From Misgurnus anguillicaudatus (taxonomy: Eukaryota > Chordata > Actinopteri > Cypriniformes > Cobitidae), in NCBI RefSeq assembly GCF_027580225.2, contig NC_073358.2, forward strand, positions 48,260,001 to 48,324,000: a stretch of 64,000 nt of DNA, in the 5' to 3' direction. Positions 21,571 through 31,703 of this stretch are shown in pieces. The position numbers were made by a program, and so were the translations under genes. Below the pieces are notes generated by a model. The model ran no database searches and was not told where the DNA came from. It worked only from the letters and a program-made list of their open reading frames with translations. Each line of letters opens with the position of its first letter. The first letter of the stretch is position 1.

Positions 21571-21749
21571 GGGGCATTTTATTTTTCACCAGGGGACCAT
21601 TAGCAAGAAAAATAATTTGTAATGGGAAAGTTCTCATTAATCTAAGGTATCTTTCATGTCCTGAGCTCAAACGCTGTGGGATGAGACATGCATTTGTTAA
21701 AAGTCCTAACCTTGATCACACTCTTAAAAATAAAGGTGCTTTATCATTA

Positions 21750-22100
21750 ACCACCCAATCAAATTTGAAATTAGAATGATAAAAAAGCAAAATTTTTTTA
21801 ATCAAAATCTTGTTAAAACAGGCAGGGTTTACTGCTCTCAAAATGCGAGGGGCGTGTCTGCTGTCAGCACTAAACCACGCCCACTCACGTAAAAGTTGCC
21901 ATCTCGCTTAACTTTCAAATATCGCTACAACCTTAATGGATGCTTTTGATTGTGTTAGGGGTGGAGCAATGCTCGGTGGCCCCAGTGCATCATCGAGCCA
22001 CCACTTTAGCCCCGCCCTAATAATCCTGAACACAGAAATATGGAAAAACTCAGTTCACAATTCAGTACTACATAGTTCACAGTCTTTGTAACATTTATAA
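21750..22100 (+). repeat. Interspersed repeat P, copy 2
   Basis: Full-length match to 5925-6250 (GCTGTCAGCACTAAACCACG, CAGTGCATCATCGAGCCACC). The central hairpin is retained with compensating and non-compensating changes. Class unknown. Confidence 0.75.
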
Positions 22101-22766
22101 TGTGTTTAGTAACAATTATCTAATATGACTTTAAAGGTTCTTGGAACCATTCAGCCAAAAATGGTACAAAAATGACATCATCAAGCACCTTAATTATGAG
22201 CTGTACTGTATAAACAGTGATGTTCGCCTGGCGATATTAAAATACTGACTTCATAGGAATCACAACAAGACAAATCACAAATACTTCTACTACAAATCTA
22301 ATTAAATAAAATTAGAACGCAGTTAGACCGAATTAAATCTTGGGAATACAACTAGACTAAAATTATAACCAAACATACAGTAGCAAATGAAAATGCAACA
22401 GTTCAGTAGACAGCACAGTGGAAAAATCGTCTGCTGTCACCAGCCTTAAGCTAAGAAAAGCCTTGACAATGTACAGACTCTGTGAACACGGCCTCACCAT
22501 AGAAACAGGCACAGGTACAGACAGATCCGGACGGGCCGTGCTCTCACTGCACACGAAATGAGTTCAAAACAGAAGTAGATTTCCTGACCTCCTGCCCTAA
22601 CCACATACAAACTAAAGACAGCGTTTCCCAGTTGGATAGCACTAGACAGGGTTTCCTGGAAGTCTGCATTCCTGGATGTACAAAATGATCTGATAAAACT
22701 GATTAAATATATTTTGATAATCTTTAGCCATTTTTTTGCAATGAAGTACAAATATTTGGAAAACAC
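22101..22766. other. No gene recognised
   Basis: Single-copy AT-rich sequence in this window, with no exon signals. Confidence 0.4.
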
Positions 22767-23239
22767 TAGGCATGGGCCGGTATAAGATTCTGAAGGTATG
22801 ATTACCTTTCGTAAAAATACCACGGTTTCACTGTGTTGCGGTATTGCCATTGCAACACTAAAATGTGTTTTTTCAAATGCCAGGTAGAAATAAAGCCTTT
22901 AAATTATAATATGCTTTCAAAAAATATGTAATTTTTTATTAAATGTAAACATCTTGATGAGCAAAACGACCCAAGAAAACAAGTCTAGTTTTAGAACAAA
23001 AAAATCAAATTTAAGTGATTTTGTGCATAAAATAAGCAAAAAATCTGCCAATGAGGTATGCAAAAAAACCTTGAACATTTTTCTTAAACACTAAATTCAA
23101 GAAAAAATTCTAGAAAAATGTGCTTACCCCATTGGCATATTTTTGCTCGTTTTATGCACAAAATCACTTAAATTTGATATTTTTGGTCTAAAACTAGACT
23201 TATTTTCTTGGGTCGTTTTGCTCATCAAGAAAAAGCATC

Positions 23240-23523
23240 TTAAAGCAACACTATGTAGTTCCCATGTAAAAATGACTTACAGCTCTCTCATGTGGTTGAA
23301 AAGCGCAACAGTGCCTGGTATCAGACACTCTTCTGCAGGCAGGAGGAGGGGCGGGGCTGTGTTTCCTACCCTCCACCGCCACTTTCAGAGTATGCTTGTA
23401 GCAGCTAGGAGGCTGCTCAGGTTGCAGCAACAGTACAATTTGTCCAGTTAAAAGTTGTTCTATCACTGAAATAATTTTAGAGACATTATTTAAAGGTAAA
23501 AAAACTACATAGTGTTGCTTTAA
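23240..23523. repeat. TTAA target duplication around the nested element
   Basis: TTAA at 23240-23243 and 23520-23523. Joining the MITE arm across one TTAA restores the continuous arm sequence seen at 850-880. Confidence 0.9.
23244..23519. mobile_element. TTAA-target MITE (276 bp)
   Basis: The ends AGCAACACTATGTAGTT and AACTACATAGTGTTGCT are perfect 17-bp inverted repeats. The interior is GC-richer (GGAGGGGCGGGGCTGTG). It has no transposase. Piggy-Bac- or Kolobok-type mobilisation is inferred from the TTAA duplication. Confidence 0.93.
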
Positions 23524-23644
23524 TTTAAGAATTTTTTGATATTTTTACTGAAAACAAGACAAAAATACTAAGAATTTCTTTTCTTGAAAATATTTTTTTG
23601 CAGTGTGATATGGATTTTTTTTTTTTGGCCATATCGCCTACCTA

Positions 23645-24379
23645 ACATAAAAAATGATGTACAATACAATTGCTCTTCATTCAGCCGTTGTTGACTCAGA
23701 AATCAATGTTCATTTCAATAAAGCATCTTTAAATATTTCATGACAGAGTGACAGAAAATGGCAGAGAGACATATTTAACCGAAAAACAGCACAGCTAATT
23801 TACAAAGTGCCATTAAGCCAAAGATAAACATGCCAAACATCTAGTAAATGGAGCCGTGGCATGTTTTAATTCATTAACGTTCCTTTTGAACCCGCACACC
23901 CTTTAGACGCTCCTTTATAAATCCTCCTTTAATGAAAAGCACACATGCATACACGTGGCAAAAAAAGGCAAATAATTACTGTGAAAAACATCACCTAGAC
24001 TTCCAGTAATTAGGAGATTATAGCCACATCGCCACAAAGGGGAACTGCAATTGCTCGGCTTATTCACAAACCTCTAATGGGGTCAAAAACAGCTTGATAA
24101 AACCAGGCCTTGGCTTTGTAATCCACTGTGAGCAGAGCAGAAGAGACAGAGGAAGAAACTGATGAGGGTTACAGGCAACAGGAGATCAACATTGACCCAT
24201 TTACAGTTTTAACACATATCTCTGTTTCTCTGTTTCTCTTATTGTGCGTGATTCATCGGTGTATGTTATTCCAGAGAAAACAGACATGTTCATAACCTTT
24301 TATCAAAATGGTATAACTAGGCTAAGCGACCTACTGGCCGTTAAACTACGATAACACTTTGGCTAGTTTAACATAGCTG
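23645..24379. other. Single-copy stretch, candidate conserved element 23860-24130
   Basis: Contains AGTAATTAGGAGATTATAGC and AGCAATTG-like motifs without repeat partners. Regulatory potential is inferred from composition only. Confidence 0.25.
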
Positions 24380-26210
24380 CATTGTCCTCAGATGTACATA
24401 TTGGTACAAAAGAAGTACATATATTAGTACCCTAGAGGTGTGTATTAGTACCAAATAGTGCATACTAGTACCCAAGAGGTACATATTGGTACTGTACAAA
24501 GAGTGCATATTCTTACCCCAGAGGTTCATATTGGTACCAAAGAGTGCATATTGTTACCCCAGAGTTGCATATTGGTACCAAAGAGTGCATTTTAGTACCT
24601 CAAAGACCCATATTGGTACCAAAGAGTGCAAATTAGTTCCCAGAAGAAGCATATTGGTAGCAAAAAGTGCATATTAGTACCTTAAATATGCATATTGGTA
24701 CTAAAGAGCGCATATTAGTACCCTGGAGGTACATATTGGTCCCAAAGAGTGCTCATTAGTACCTCAAAAGGTCTATATTGTTACCAAAAGCGCATATTAG
24801 TACCCTGGAGGTGCATATTGGTACCAAAGAGTGCTTATTAGTACCTCAGAGGTGCATATTAGTACAAAAAAGCGCAAATTACTACCTTGGAGGCACACAT
24901 TGGTACCAAAGGGTGCATATTAGTACTTTGGAGGTACATATTGGTACCAAAGAGTGCATATTAGTACCTTAAAAGGTCTATATTGGTACCAAAAGTGCAT
25001 ATTAGTACCCTGAATGTGCATATTGGTACCAAAGAGTGCATACTAGTTCTTTGGAGGTACATATTGGTACCAAAGAGTGCATTTTAGTACCTCAAAAGGT
25101 CTATTTTGGTACCAAATAGTGCATACTAGTTCTTTGGAGGTACATATTGGTACCAAAGAGTGCATATTACTACATTGAAGGTACATATTGGTACCAAAGA
25201 GTGCACATTAGTACATTGGAGGTACATATTGGTACCAAAGAGTGCATATTACTACCTTGGAGGTACATATTGGTACCAAAGAGTGCATATTAGTAGCTCA
25301 AAAGGCCTATATCGGTACCCCATAAGTGCATTTTAGTACCAAAGAGTGCATATTATTACCTCAAAGGTCCATATTGGTACCAAAAGTGCATATTAGTACC
25401 CCCAAGGTGCATATTGGTACCAAAGAGTGCACATTAGTACCTCAAAAGGTCTATATTGGTACCAAAAGCGCATATTAGTACCCTGGAGGTGCATATTGGT
25501 ACCAAAGAGTGCATTTTAGTACTTTGGAGGTACATATTGGTACCAAAGAGTGCTCATTAGTACCTCAGAGGTGCATATTAGTACAGAAAAGCGCAAATTA
25601 CTACCTTGGAGGTACACATTGGTACCAAAGAGTGCATATTAGTACTTTGGAGGTACATATTGGTACCAAAGAGTGCATATTAGTACCTTAAAAGGTCTAT
25701 ATTGGTACCAAAAGTGCATATTAGTACCCTGGATGTGCATATTGGTACCAAAGAGTGCATACTAGTTCTTTGGAGGTACATATTGGTACCAAAGAGTGCA
25801 TATTAGTACCTCAAAAGGTCTATATTGGTACCAAAAGTGCATATTAGTACCTCAAAAGGTCTATTTTGGTACCAAATAGTGCATACTTGTTCTTTGAAGG
25901 TACATATTGGTACCAAAGAGTGCTTATTACTACATTGAAGGTACATATTGGTACCAAAGAGTGCACATTAGTACATTGGAGGTACATATTGGTACCAAAA
26001 GTGCATATTAGTAGCTCAAAAGGCCTATATCGGTACCCCATAAGTGCATTTTAGTACCAAAGAATATTACCTCAAAGGTCCATATTGGTACCAAAAGTGC
26101 ATATTAGTACCCCCAAGGTGCATATTGGTACCAAAGAGTGCATAAAAGTAACCCTGTGATACATATTGGTACCAAATGTATACATATCTGTCCCTAAATG
26201 GTACATATAG
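24380..26210. repeat. 41-bp minisatellite array with higher-order structure (1.83 kb)
   Basis: The basic unit is about 41 bp, made of two related halves: GTGCATATTAGTACCTTGGA and GGTACATATTGGTACCAAAGA. Most units hold a GGTACC (KpnI-like) palindrome. Some 45 units are present. A larger block is duplicated with a shift of 719 bp: marker GCGCAAATTACTACC at 24872 and 25591, CATACTAGTTCTTTGG at 25039 and 25758. Open frames reading HIGTKE..LVP are translations of the unit. The right flank (26195-26270) matches 41765-41830, which suggests the array grew inside a dispersed repeat. Confidence 0.95.
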
Positions 26211-26214
26211 CATA

Positions 26215-27164
26215 TTTTTAAAGGGTACTGCCCCAGTGACAGCTAGGGACCATTTCTGACCATTTTGCCAGCTAATCTACAAGATCAAAACTAACATTAA
26301 CAATTAAGGTTATAACAGTAATATTGATTAATGAAAAAATAAACATTACTACTGGAATACATCAAGTTCTCTTTTGTTAAGCAAGTATTATCAGTGTTTT
26401 AATCCACTGAAAACTTGCATTCTGATAAGAATGAGACATTCACAGATATTTCCCGGGGGTCTCAGGGGTATGTGAGTGCATCCAGGATGGTACATGCAGA
26501 TTATTGTTGTACAGATATCAGAACACGGCAAATTAAATGTGACCGCCGTCTCTCTGGAGAAACGTCTATGATAATGTTATCTCCGATCGCTCGCGTCTCT
26601 CTGGGGAAGGGAGAAGAGGCAAAAGATCGCAGCAGGGCACGATATGGATCTCTCTTTGAAAACTTGGCATTCGTACACCACTATAGATTTCCAAACAGCA
26701 GGTGACATTGTTTGTACGCACGTCACAAACTGAAGCTGGTCCAATCGCAGGCGTCGGTTCTAATGTAAGTTTTAGAATGTGCATTTTTTGTAGGTTGACG
26801 ACTCGTCCTCTAAATTGACTGTGACAAAACATGGGCGTGTTATTTTTCATTTAATTGTCTTTTCAGCTTCCCTGGAAAACCAATTATTTCGCTAATCAAA
26901 ACGGGACAAGAGGAGACATGCCCACTGCCAACATCTCATTTTTGGTGTGCGAACAATCTGCCATTGTTATTGAATCTAAAATGATTTTAAGAATGAATTC
27001 ATTTCATTCTCATAATATCCAACAGTGCATTTGTTAACTTACTGATGAAACAGACTTATCCATCAAGCACTGATCTGATTGTACTGTACATTACATATTA
27101 CAGGCAGGGGTCACTGACCTGCAAACATTATGTTTGAACTGAACAAACATGCCGGCATGCAACT
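26215..27164. other. No gene recognised
   Basis: 26195-26270 is the tail of the repeat hosting the minisatellite. 26440-26760 is single-copy and moderately CpG-rich, containing TCTCTCTGGAGAAACG and ATCGCTCGCGTCTCTCTGG, without defendable exon structure. Confidence 0.35.
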
Positions 27165-28224
27165 GGGTGATTCTCGCGAAATTAGACTTATAAGGTGTCA
27201 AGAAACATTTTGATAAAAAAGTAAATGCAAAGTAAGAGTATCAAAATAAGACGCATACAGTTAAAAACATCTTCATGTACTATTTTGCACATGATTTCAA
27301 ATGACATCATACAAACCAATTTTGTTATTTTTTCCAAATTTAAAGGTACAGTATGTACATTTTAGCGGTATCTAGTGGTGATATTGTGAATTGCAACCAA
27401 CGGCTCAGTGCACTGCTCACCCCTCGCTTTTGAAACACACAGAGAAGCTACAGAAGCCATCACCGGACAAATTGTCTGTTAAGGGCTTCTGTAGAAACAT
27501 GGTGGCACAAAATGGCGACTTCCATGTAATGGGACCCTTTTGTATGTAGATAAAAACATCTCATTCTAAGGTATTAAACATATAACGGTTCATTATGAAA
27601 GGTCTTTATAAACCCCTGATAATATAGTTTTGTATATTATTTTGCATTTCTGTCAAGAGGTCCTTCAAAAATTACACACTGCACCTTTAAAGGAAAAATT
27701 TTCATTACCGCAACATGACTGGATTTGGGTTCTTTGACATGGAAATATTTATAATTAAAAAATATAAAAAATAAAAAGCTTCAGTGCATGTTATACTATA
27801 AACATTTACAGTAAAGAAACATGTAATTTTTGGTAACCGTTGTTAAATGTAGAGACAATAATAAGGAATACAAATTTATCCAGACCAATTTTCTCATCCT
27901 CCGCAACAATTTTCAATCATTGTTTAAGCCCTCAAGGAACTTACATTTTCAAATCTTTTCAAATTTTCATATAGACAACTTTTTAGTTCTCATTACCGAA
28001 ACATGAGTTTATAAATGCATATATTTAATGTAATATCATGTTGCGGTAATGATAATTTTTGATAATATAATCTAAAAAATGTAAATAATTCTATTGGAAA
28101 TATTTTTTGAATCCTAAAAAAATTATGGTTATATTAAGTTCAGACCTTAATCTTATATGTGCAAAAAAATGGCTTCAAGGACTTGCTGGACACCTTCTAA
28201 ATCTGGATTTCGTGAAACTCACCC
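27165..28224. mobile_element. DNA transposon L, copy 1, ends GGGTGATTCTCGCGAAAT
   Basis: The left end GGGTGATTCTCGCGAAAT and right end ATTTCGTGAAACTCACCC are inverted. The interior includes CATTACCGCAACATG and its relatives (ATTACCGAAACATGAG, ATGTTGCGGTAATG). The same ends and internal motifs recur at 50826-51729. A TTAA element is nested at 27344-27686. No coding capacity was seen. Confidence 0.8.
27344..27686 (+). mobile_element. TTAA-target element M, copy 1 (343 bp)
   Basis: TTAA at 27340-27343 and 27687-27690 flanks AGGTACAGTATGTACATTTT and the right end AAATTACACACTGCACCT, which are inverted. It is repeated in inverse orientation at 44210-44545. It contains CATGGTGGCACAAAATGGCG and TTCTGTCAAGAGGTC. 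Confidence 0.88.
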
Positions 28225-28360
28225 GACTGCGGTAACAATCAAAGTGACACTATTAAACATTCATACACTTGCACAAATAAAAGTGCTATAGGTTGCCATA
28301 AAACATTATTGGTTTTCAAAATCAAAAGCTACCTACAATGCATTACAAGACATACCTTTT

Positions 28361-28455
28361 ATCAGTATCTCTATTCCCTGGGGAACCTTGGGAACATGAC
28401 CTCTACCGCTGCTAATGCAATGCCCTACCAATTGAGCTACAGGAACATAATGATC
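28361..28455 (-). repeat. tRNA-derived SINE head, reverse strand
   Basis: Read on the minus strand, GTAGCTCAATTGGTAGGGCA (A-box region) and GCATTAGCAGCGGTAGAGGTCA are followed by TTCCCAAGG. Its B box is degraded. The 3' tail is not recognisable. Confidence 0.65.
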
Positions 28456-29117
28456 CAGAAGAACACCTGGCCTACCTCTTACAGTACATACAGCCACAAT
28501 TACACCTATCTTCATCCCTGGAGACCTATATGAGAGAAAGAGAGAGACAGAGAGAAAGAAATATTGTATATGCAAACAAGAACTCCTACGTGCTCAGATT
28601 TTCTGAAACATTTCCTTTGTTCTTTGAAGTCTTTATATATTATGTCTTGTTTCTTGGCCCTTTTTAATGCCATATATAATGAATTTGGCTTATTATACAA
28701 TCAATCTGCATAGATGATGGATGGATAGATAGATCATATAAATGAATGCATGACACAATATTTGGTTATATCCACCTATTCTGTTGTATTTCGCGAAATT
28801 AATCGTGATACTTGTTATTATCCAAGCGTTCGATTTAAATTGTTATCAATTTAGCAGCAGATCAACGCTTCCTTCATGACTAATTAAAGCAATTAGAGAA
28901 AGCTTGAACTAATGCATTTAATACAGAGAGCAGCACCAAAGCGTCTCATTTCACTCCCAGGTCAAGAGCGCAGTAATTAACTGCAGATTACACCCTCATT
29001 CAAGTGTGTGCTTCACAAGAACTGTCTGCATGTGTGTGTGTCATTACAGGGTATGTGTCAGTGTGTATTTGTGAACATGCATCAAAATCTATGATGACAG
29101 GGATCCTCAACAAACCC
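28456..29117. other. Single-copy stretch, candidate conserved element 28780-29010
   Basis: Contains GACTAATTAAAGCAATTAGA and CAGTAATTAACTGCAG, dense homeodomain-type cores in non-repetitive sequence. Function is not demonstrable here. Confidence 0.3.
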
Positions 29118-29221
29118 AGCTGTTGGGTTGAATAATCCCAGAAATTTTTATATTTGACCCAACAATGGGTTAAAAACAACTCAGCATTTTGGGATCGTTC
29201 CTTTTTGACCCAGAGTTAGAT
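29118..29221. repeat. Small MITE-like repeat with ACCCA/TGGGT ends
   Basis: CCCAGCTGTTGGGTTG, TTTGACCCAACAATGGGTTA and TTTTTGACCCAGAGTTA form overlapping inverted repeats. Related in style to 56379-56523. Confidence 0.5.
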
Positions 29222-29725
29222 TGATTAGTTAAAGGATTACTCCACTTTCATAAAAAATCCAGAACAATTACTCACCCCCGATGTCATCCAAGATGTTTAT
29301 GTCTTGCTTTGTGCGGTTGAAAAGGAATTACGTTTTTTGAGGAAAACATTTCAGGATTTTTCTCCATATAGTGGACTTTCAATGCATCTTCAAAGGAATC
29401 CCAACCGAGGCATAAGGGTCTTATCTAGCAAATCAATTGTCATTTTCGCAAAAAAAAAAATACTTTTTAAGCACTTCTCGTCTTGCACTAGCCTTGCAAT
29501 GTGCCAGTGCGACCTTACATATTATGATATCAATTACTAGGGCTGTGACGGTGGCAGTATTTTACCACAGCATGCGCACATTTATGCAAATAGGTATACA
29601 TATATTTTAAAATATAAAAATGTAAACAAGGATCAGATATACGTTTTTTAACAAACGTGCGTGTTCAAAGGCACCAGTTTCTTTTTCCGTCGGTGGGTGC
29701 TCATCACAACGTCAAGTAATGCTTA

Positions 29726-30115
29726 TGCTGTATTCACACCAAACGCGGTAGAGGCGGCAAAAACACGCTATTCGCGCTTAGTTGGACGCTTGAACATTTT
29801 GAGTTTTTTTGCTTCATTCGCACGTGAAAGCCACGCGTGAAAATCTAGTCATTCAAGACATTCACACGGAAATTTGCATAATGGGAGGGGCTTCTGTGCT
29901 CGCTTCCTGTAATCATGTCACTACTAGAGCAAGCTCCTGATTGGTTAACACGCCGTGATTTTCTGCCAAATTTTCCCACTCACACGTCAATTCGCGTCTA
30001 CCACGCTAAATGCCTCATTCGCGGCGCGAGACCTCCAGACGCGCGTAAACACGTCTTTATATTGACTAAACATTGAAATCATTCACGCCAGACGCTCTTT
30101 GGTGTGAACGCAGCA
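29726..30115. mobile_element. Harbinger-like MITE (390 bp) with TTA duplication
   Basis: TGCTGTATTCACACCAAACG at left and CTTTGGTGTGAACGCAGCA at right are inverted. TTA occurs at 29723-29725 and 30116-30118. The interior is GC-rich with many ACGC/GCGT strings. The TWA target duplication is a PIF/Harbinger hallmark. It resembles element F in end structure but has a different interior. Confidence 0.88.
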
Positions 30116-30249
30116 TTAGGTAACTTAGCAACGACCGACGCTCTGGAGTGCTCCACCATTTAAAGAGGAGGAAAGCGGTGCAGCCACGTTTTCCGTTTGG
30201 TTTTAGACGGAAAATGTGAAGTAAATGTAAAGCAATTGAGCAGGCTCTC

Positions 30250-30547
30250 CTGATTTTGCCAAGTGGTTGATGTCCTCAGGGCAACATTATGTTGACCCTG
30301 GAACAACATTTCAATCAGCCAATCAGATTTCAGAAATAAGATTATAGTTTATTTTAAGTTTAAGCTTACAACCAAGATTAGCTGTTTCTACATCATTGTT
30401 TTTTACTTATCATGTCCCTCTGATTTTAGGGTTTGGTTATGGTTAGGGTTGGGGTTTGGGGTAGGTTTAGGTTTTATTTAGAAAAATGTTGTCCTTGGGT
30501 CAACACAATATGTTGCCCTGAGGACATCAACCACCCGGCAAAATCAG
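30250..30547. mobile_element. MITE with long inverted repeats (298 bp)
   Basis: CTGATTTTGCCAAGTGGTTG with TGTCCTCAGGGCAACAT pairs with ATGTTGCCCTGAGGACA and CAACCACCCGGCAAAATCAG over about 45 bp. The centre has the GGTTAGGGTTGGGGTTTGGGG tract common in fish MITEs. Confidence 0.88.
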
Positions 30548-30779
30548 TTCGAGCCAATTGAGCATATGTTCTTGGCCATTTTGGTGGGTGCTCGAGCCGA
30601 GCCCTGGAGCACCCACGGGCTCGGTGCCTCTGTGCGTGTTTATTGTAGGACGTCCATACGTGAAACAACAAGTGAGGAACCTTTTTGGGGTTATAATGTT
30701 TCCAGACACGCAAAAAATGCGTTCTGATGGTGTAATGATAGCGCAGATTGATACTTTTCACAACCTTGAGTGACCAAGA

Positions 30780-30878
30780 GAGCGTGTCATCACTGATATC
30801 AGTTGCCTCTCCTTGCAAATAGGGCACTAAGTCTGGTTACTCAGAGTCTGCTGGCTCTTCACACAAACTTGAAGACAT
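30780..30878 (-). pseudogene. Possible hAT transposase N-terminal remnant
   Basis: From a minus-strand ATG at 30878 the frame reads MSSSLCEEPADSE, stop, PDLVPYLQGEATDIS. The combination of a short acidic/serine start followed by PDLVP is typical of fish hAT transposases just before their BED zinc finger, but no zinc-finger cysteines are recognisable after it. It sits just inside a hAT right end, which supports the reading. The match is short. Confidence 0.35.
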
Positions 30879-31017
30879 CTCACTGTTTGTGACTTTCAGG
30901 CTGCACTTTACCATCGCAGGTTGCACTTCGTGACAACCGTCACAGCCCTACGCGTTACATATGTGAAACGCACACTTGTGGACTATTTTAAACAGTAAAC
31001 TGACACAAAGACATTAA

Positions 31018-31497
31018 AATGCACCTATTTCATTGCTAAAAAACAATGTTCGCGTGGTTCATGGTTAAAAAAACACATTTTCCATATACCCTACATTTTT
31101 GTAACACCAGATTTTACTCTTTTCCTGAAACGCATGGATTTGAAAAGCTCTGTGTCCCTGATTGGCCAGCTAATTTGTACGTTGTGATTGGTCTGAATAC
31201 CTCTGAGGTTAGCTGGAAATGTGACGCCGCTTACAATGTTTGAAGGATTTGTACACGATGCAATGCTAACAGAAGTTATAATATTGGTCTTGTCTACATC
31301 ACCAATCCCAGAAAGTAAACTGTTGCCTACAATCTGTGTGTTTGTTGTAGTCCAAGAAAAGAAATTTACGTTGGAGGCGATAACTCGCGTCGTCGTTTAC
31401 TTTGGGGTTTGTACCTTTTGCATATCGTTAACATGTATTAATACACACTTACACACCAAAGAAAATGTAAAAACGTAAATCGGACAATAGGTGCTCT
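31018..31497 (-). mobile_element. TTAA-target element B, copy 2 (480 bp, uninterrupted)
   Basis: TTAA at 31014-31017 and 31498-31501. The ends AATGCACCTATT and CAATAGGTGCTCT are inverted. It is the reverse complement of 6319-7252 without the hAT insertion, and serves as its empty-site reference. It lies inside palindrome Q. Confidence 0.88.
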
Positions 31498-31703
31498 TTA
31501 ATTATTATCATTCCACATACAACAACCATATTGAAACCGTTGAGGTCCACTAAAGTTCATTATATGGAAAAAACTCTGGAATGATTTCCTCAAAAAACGT
31601 AATTTCTTCTCGACTGAACAAAGAAAGACATCAACATCTTGGGTGACATGAGGGTGAGGAAATGATCCATTTTTTTTATTATGAAAGTGGAATCATCCTT
31701 TAA

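Larger units (their letters stand above)
22948..23606. mobile_element. Palindromic ACACTGCAAAA MITE, copy 2, interrupted
   Basis: Same family as 529-954: GATGAGCAAAACGACCCAAG at left and CTTGGGTCGTTTTGCTCATC at right pair around 23070-23110. The outer ~75 bp of the left arm is missing, while the right terminus TTTTGCAGTGT is present. A TTAA element splits the right arm at 23244-23519. Confidence 0.85.
22767..23644. mobile_element. Probable hAT element carrying two nested insertions
   Basis: The left end TAGGCATGGGCCGGTATAAG and the complement of the right end, TAGGTAGGCGATATGGCC, are related. The interior next to the left end, TACCACGGTTTCACTGTG, is characteristic of a hAT family with GGTAT-rich ends. 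Most of the length is the palindromic MITE at 22948-23606. No clean target duplication was found, so the call is provisional. Confidence 0.45.
29538..30950. mobile_element. hAT element with decayed interior and two nested MITEs
   Basis: The ends TAGGGCTGTGACGGTGGCAG and the complement of the right end, TAGGGCTGTGACGGTTGTCA, match over 15 bp. The flanks TCAATTAC and CGCGTTAC agree at only four of eight positions. A minus-strand transposase-like start is at 30878. A Harbinger-like MITE (29726-30115) and another MITE (30250-30547) are inserted into it. Confidence 0.8.
29233..31699. mobile_element. Palindromic TTAA-target element Q, copy 1, heavily invaded
   Basis: TTAA lies at 29229-29232 and 31700-31703. 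The ends AGGATTACTCCACTTTCAT and ATGAAAGTGGAATCATCCT are inverted. The arms (29233-29537 and 31503-31699) pair, for example TTACGTTTTTTGAGGAAA with TTTCCTCAAAAAACGTAA. The same family, uninvaded, is 55037-55951. Inside lie a hAT copy (29538-30950) and TTAA element B (31018-31497). Confidence 0.88.

Noticed and set aside
24486..26054. Several 60-65-codon frames reading HIGTKECILVP
   Set aside because: Translations of the 41-bp minisatellite unit, occurring on both strands.
24380..26210. CRISPR-like array of spaced repeats
   Set aside because: Units are contiguous and all parts are repetitive with no unique spacers, in vertebrate DNA with no cas genes.
30474..30827. 117-codon minus-strand frame
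   Set aside because: It runs across the boundary of a nested MITE, so it cannot be one gene. Only a short transposase-like piece upstream was kept, with low confidence.
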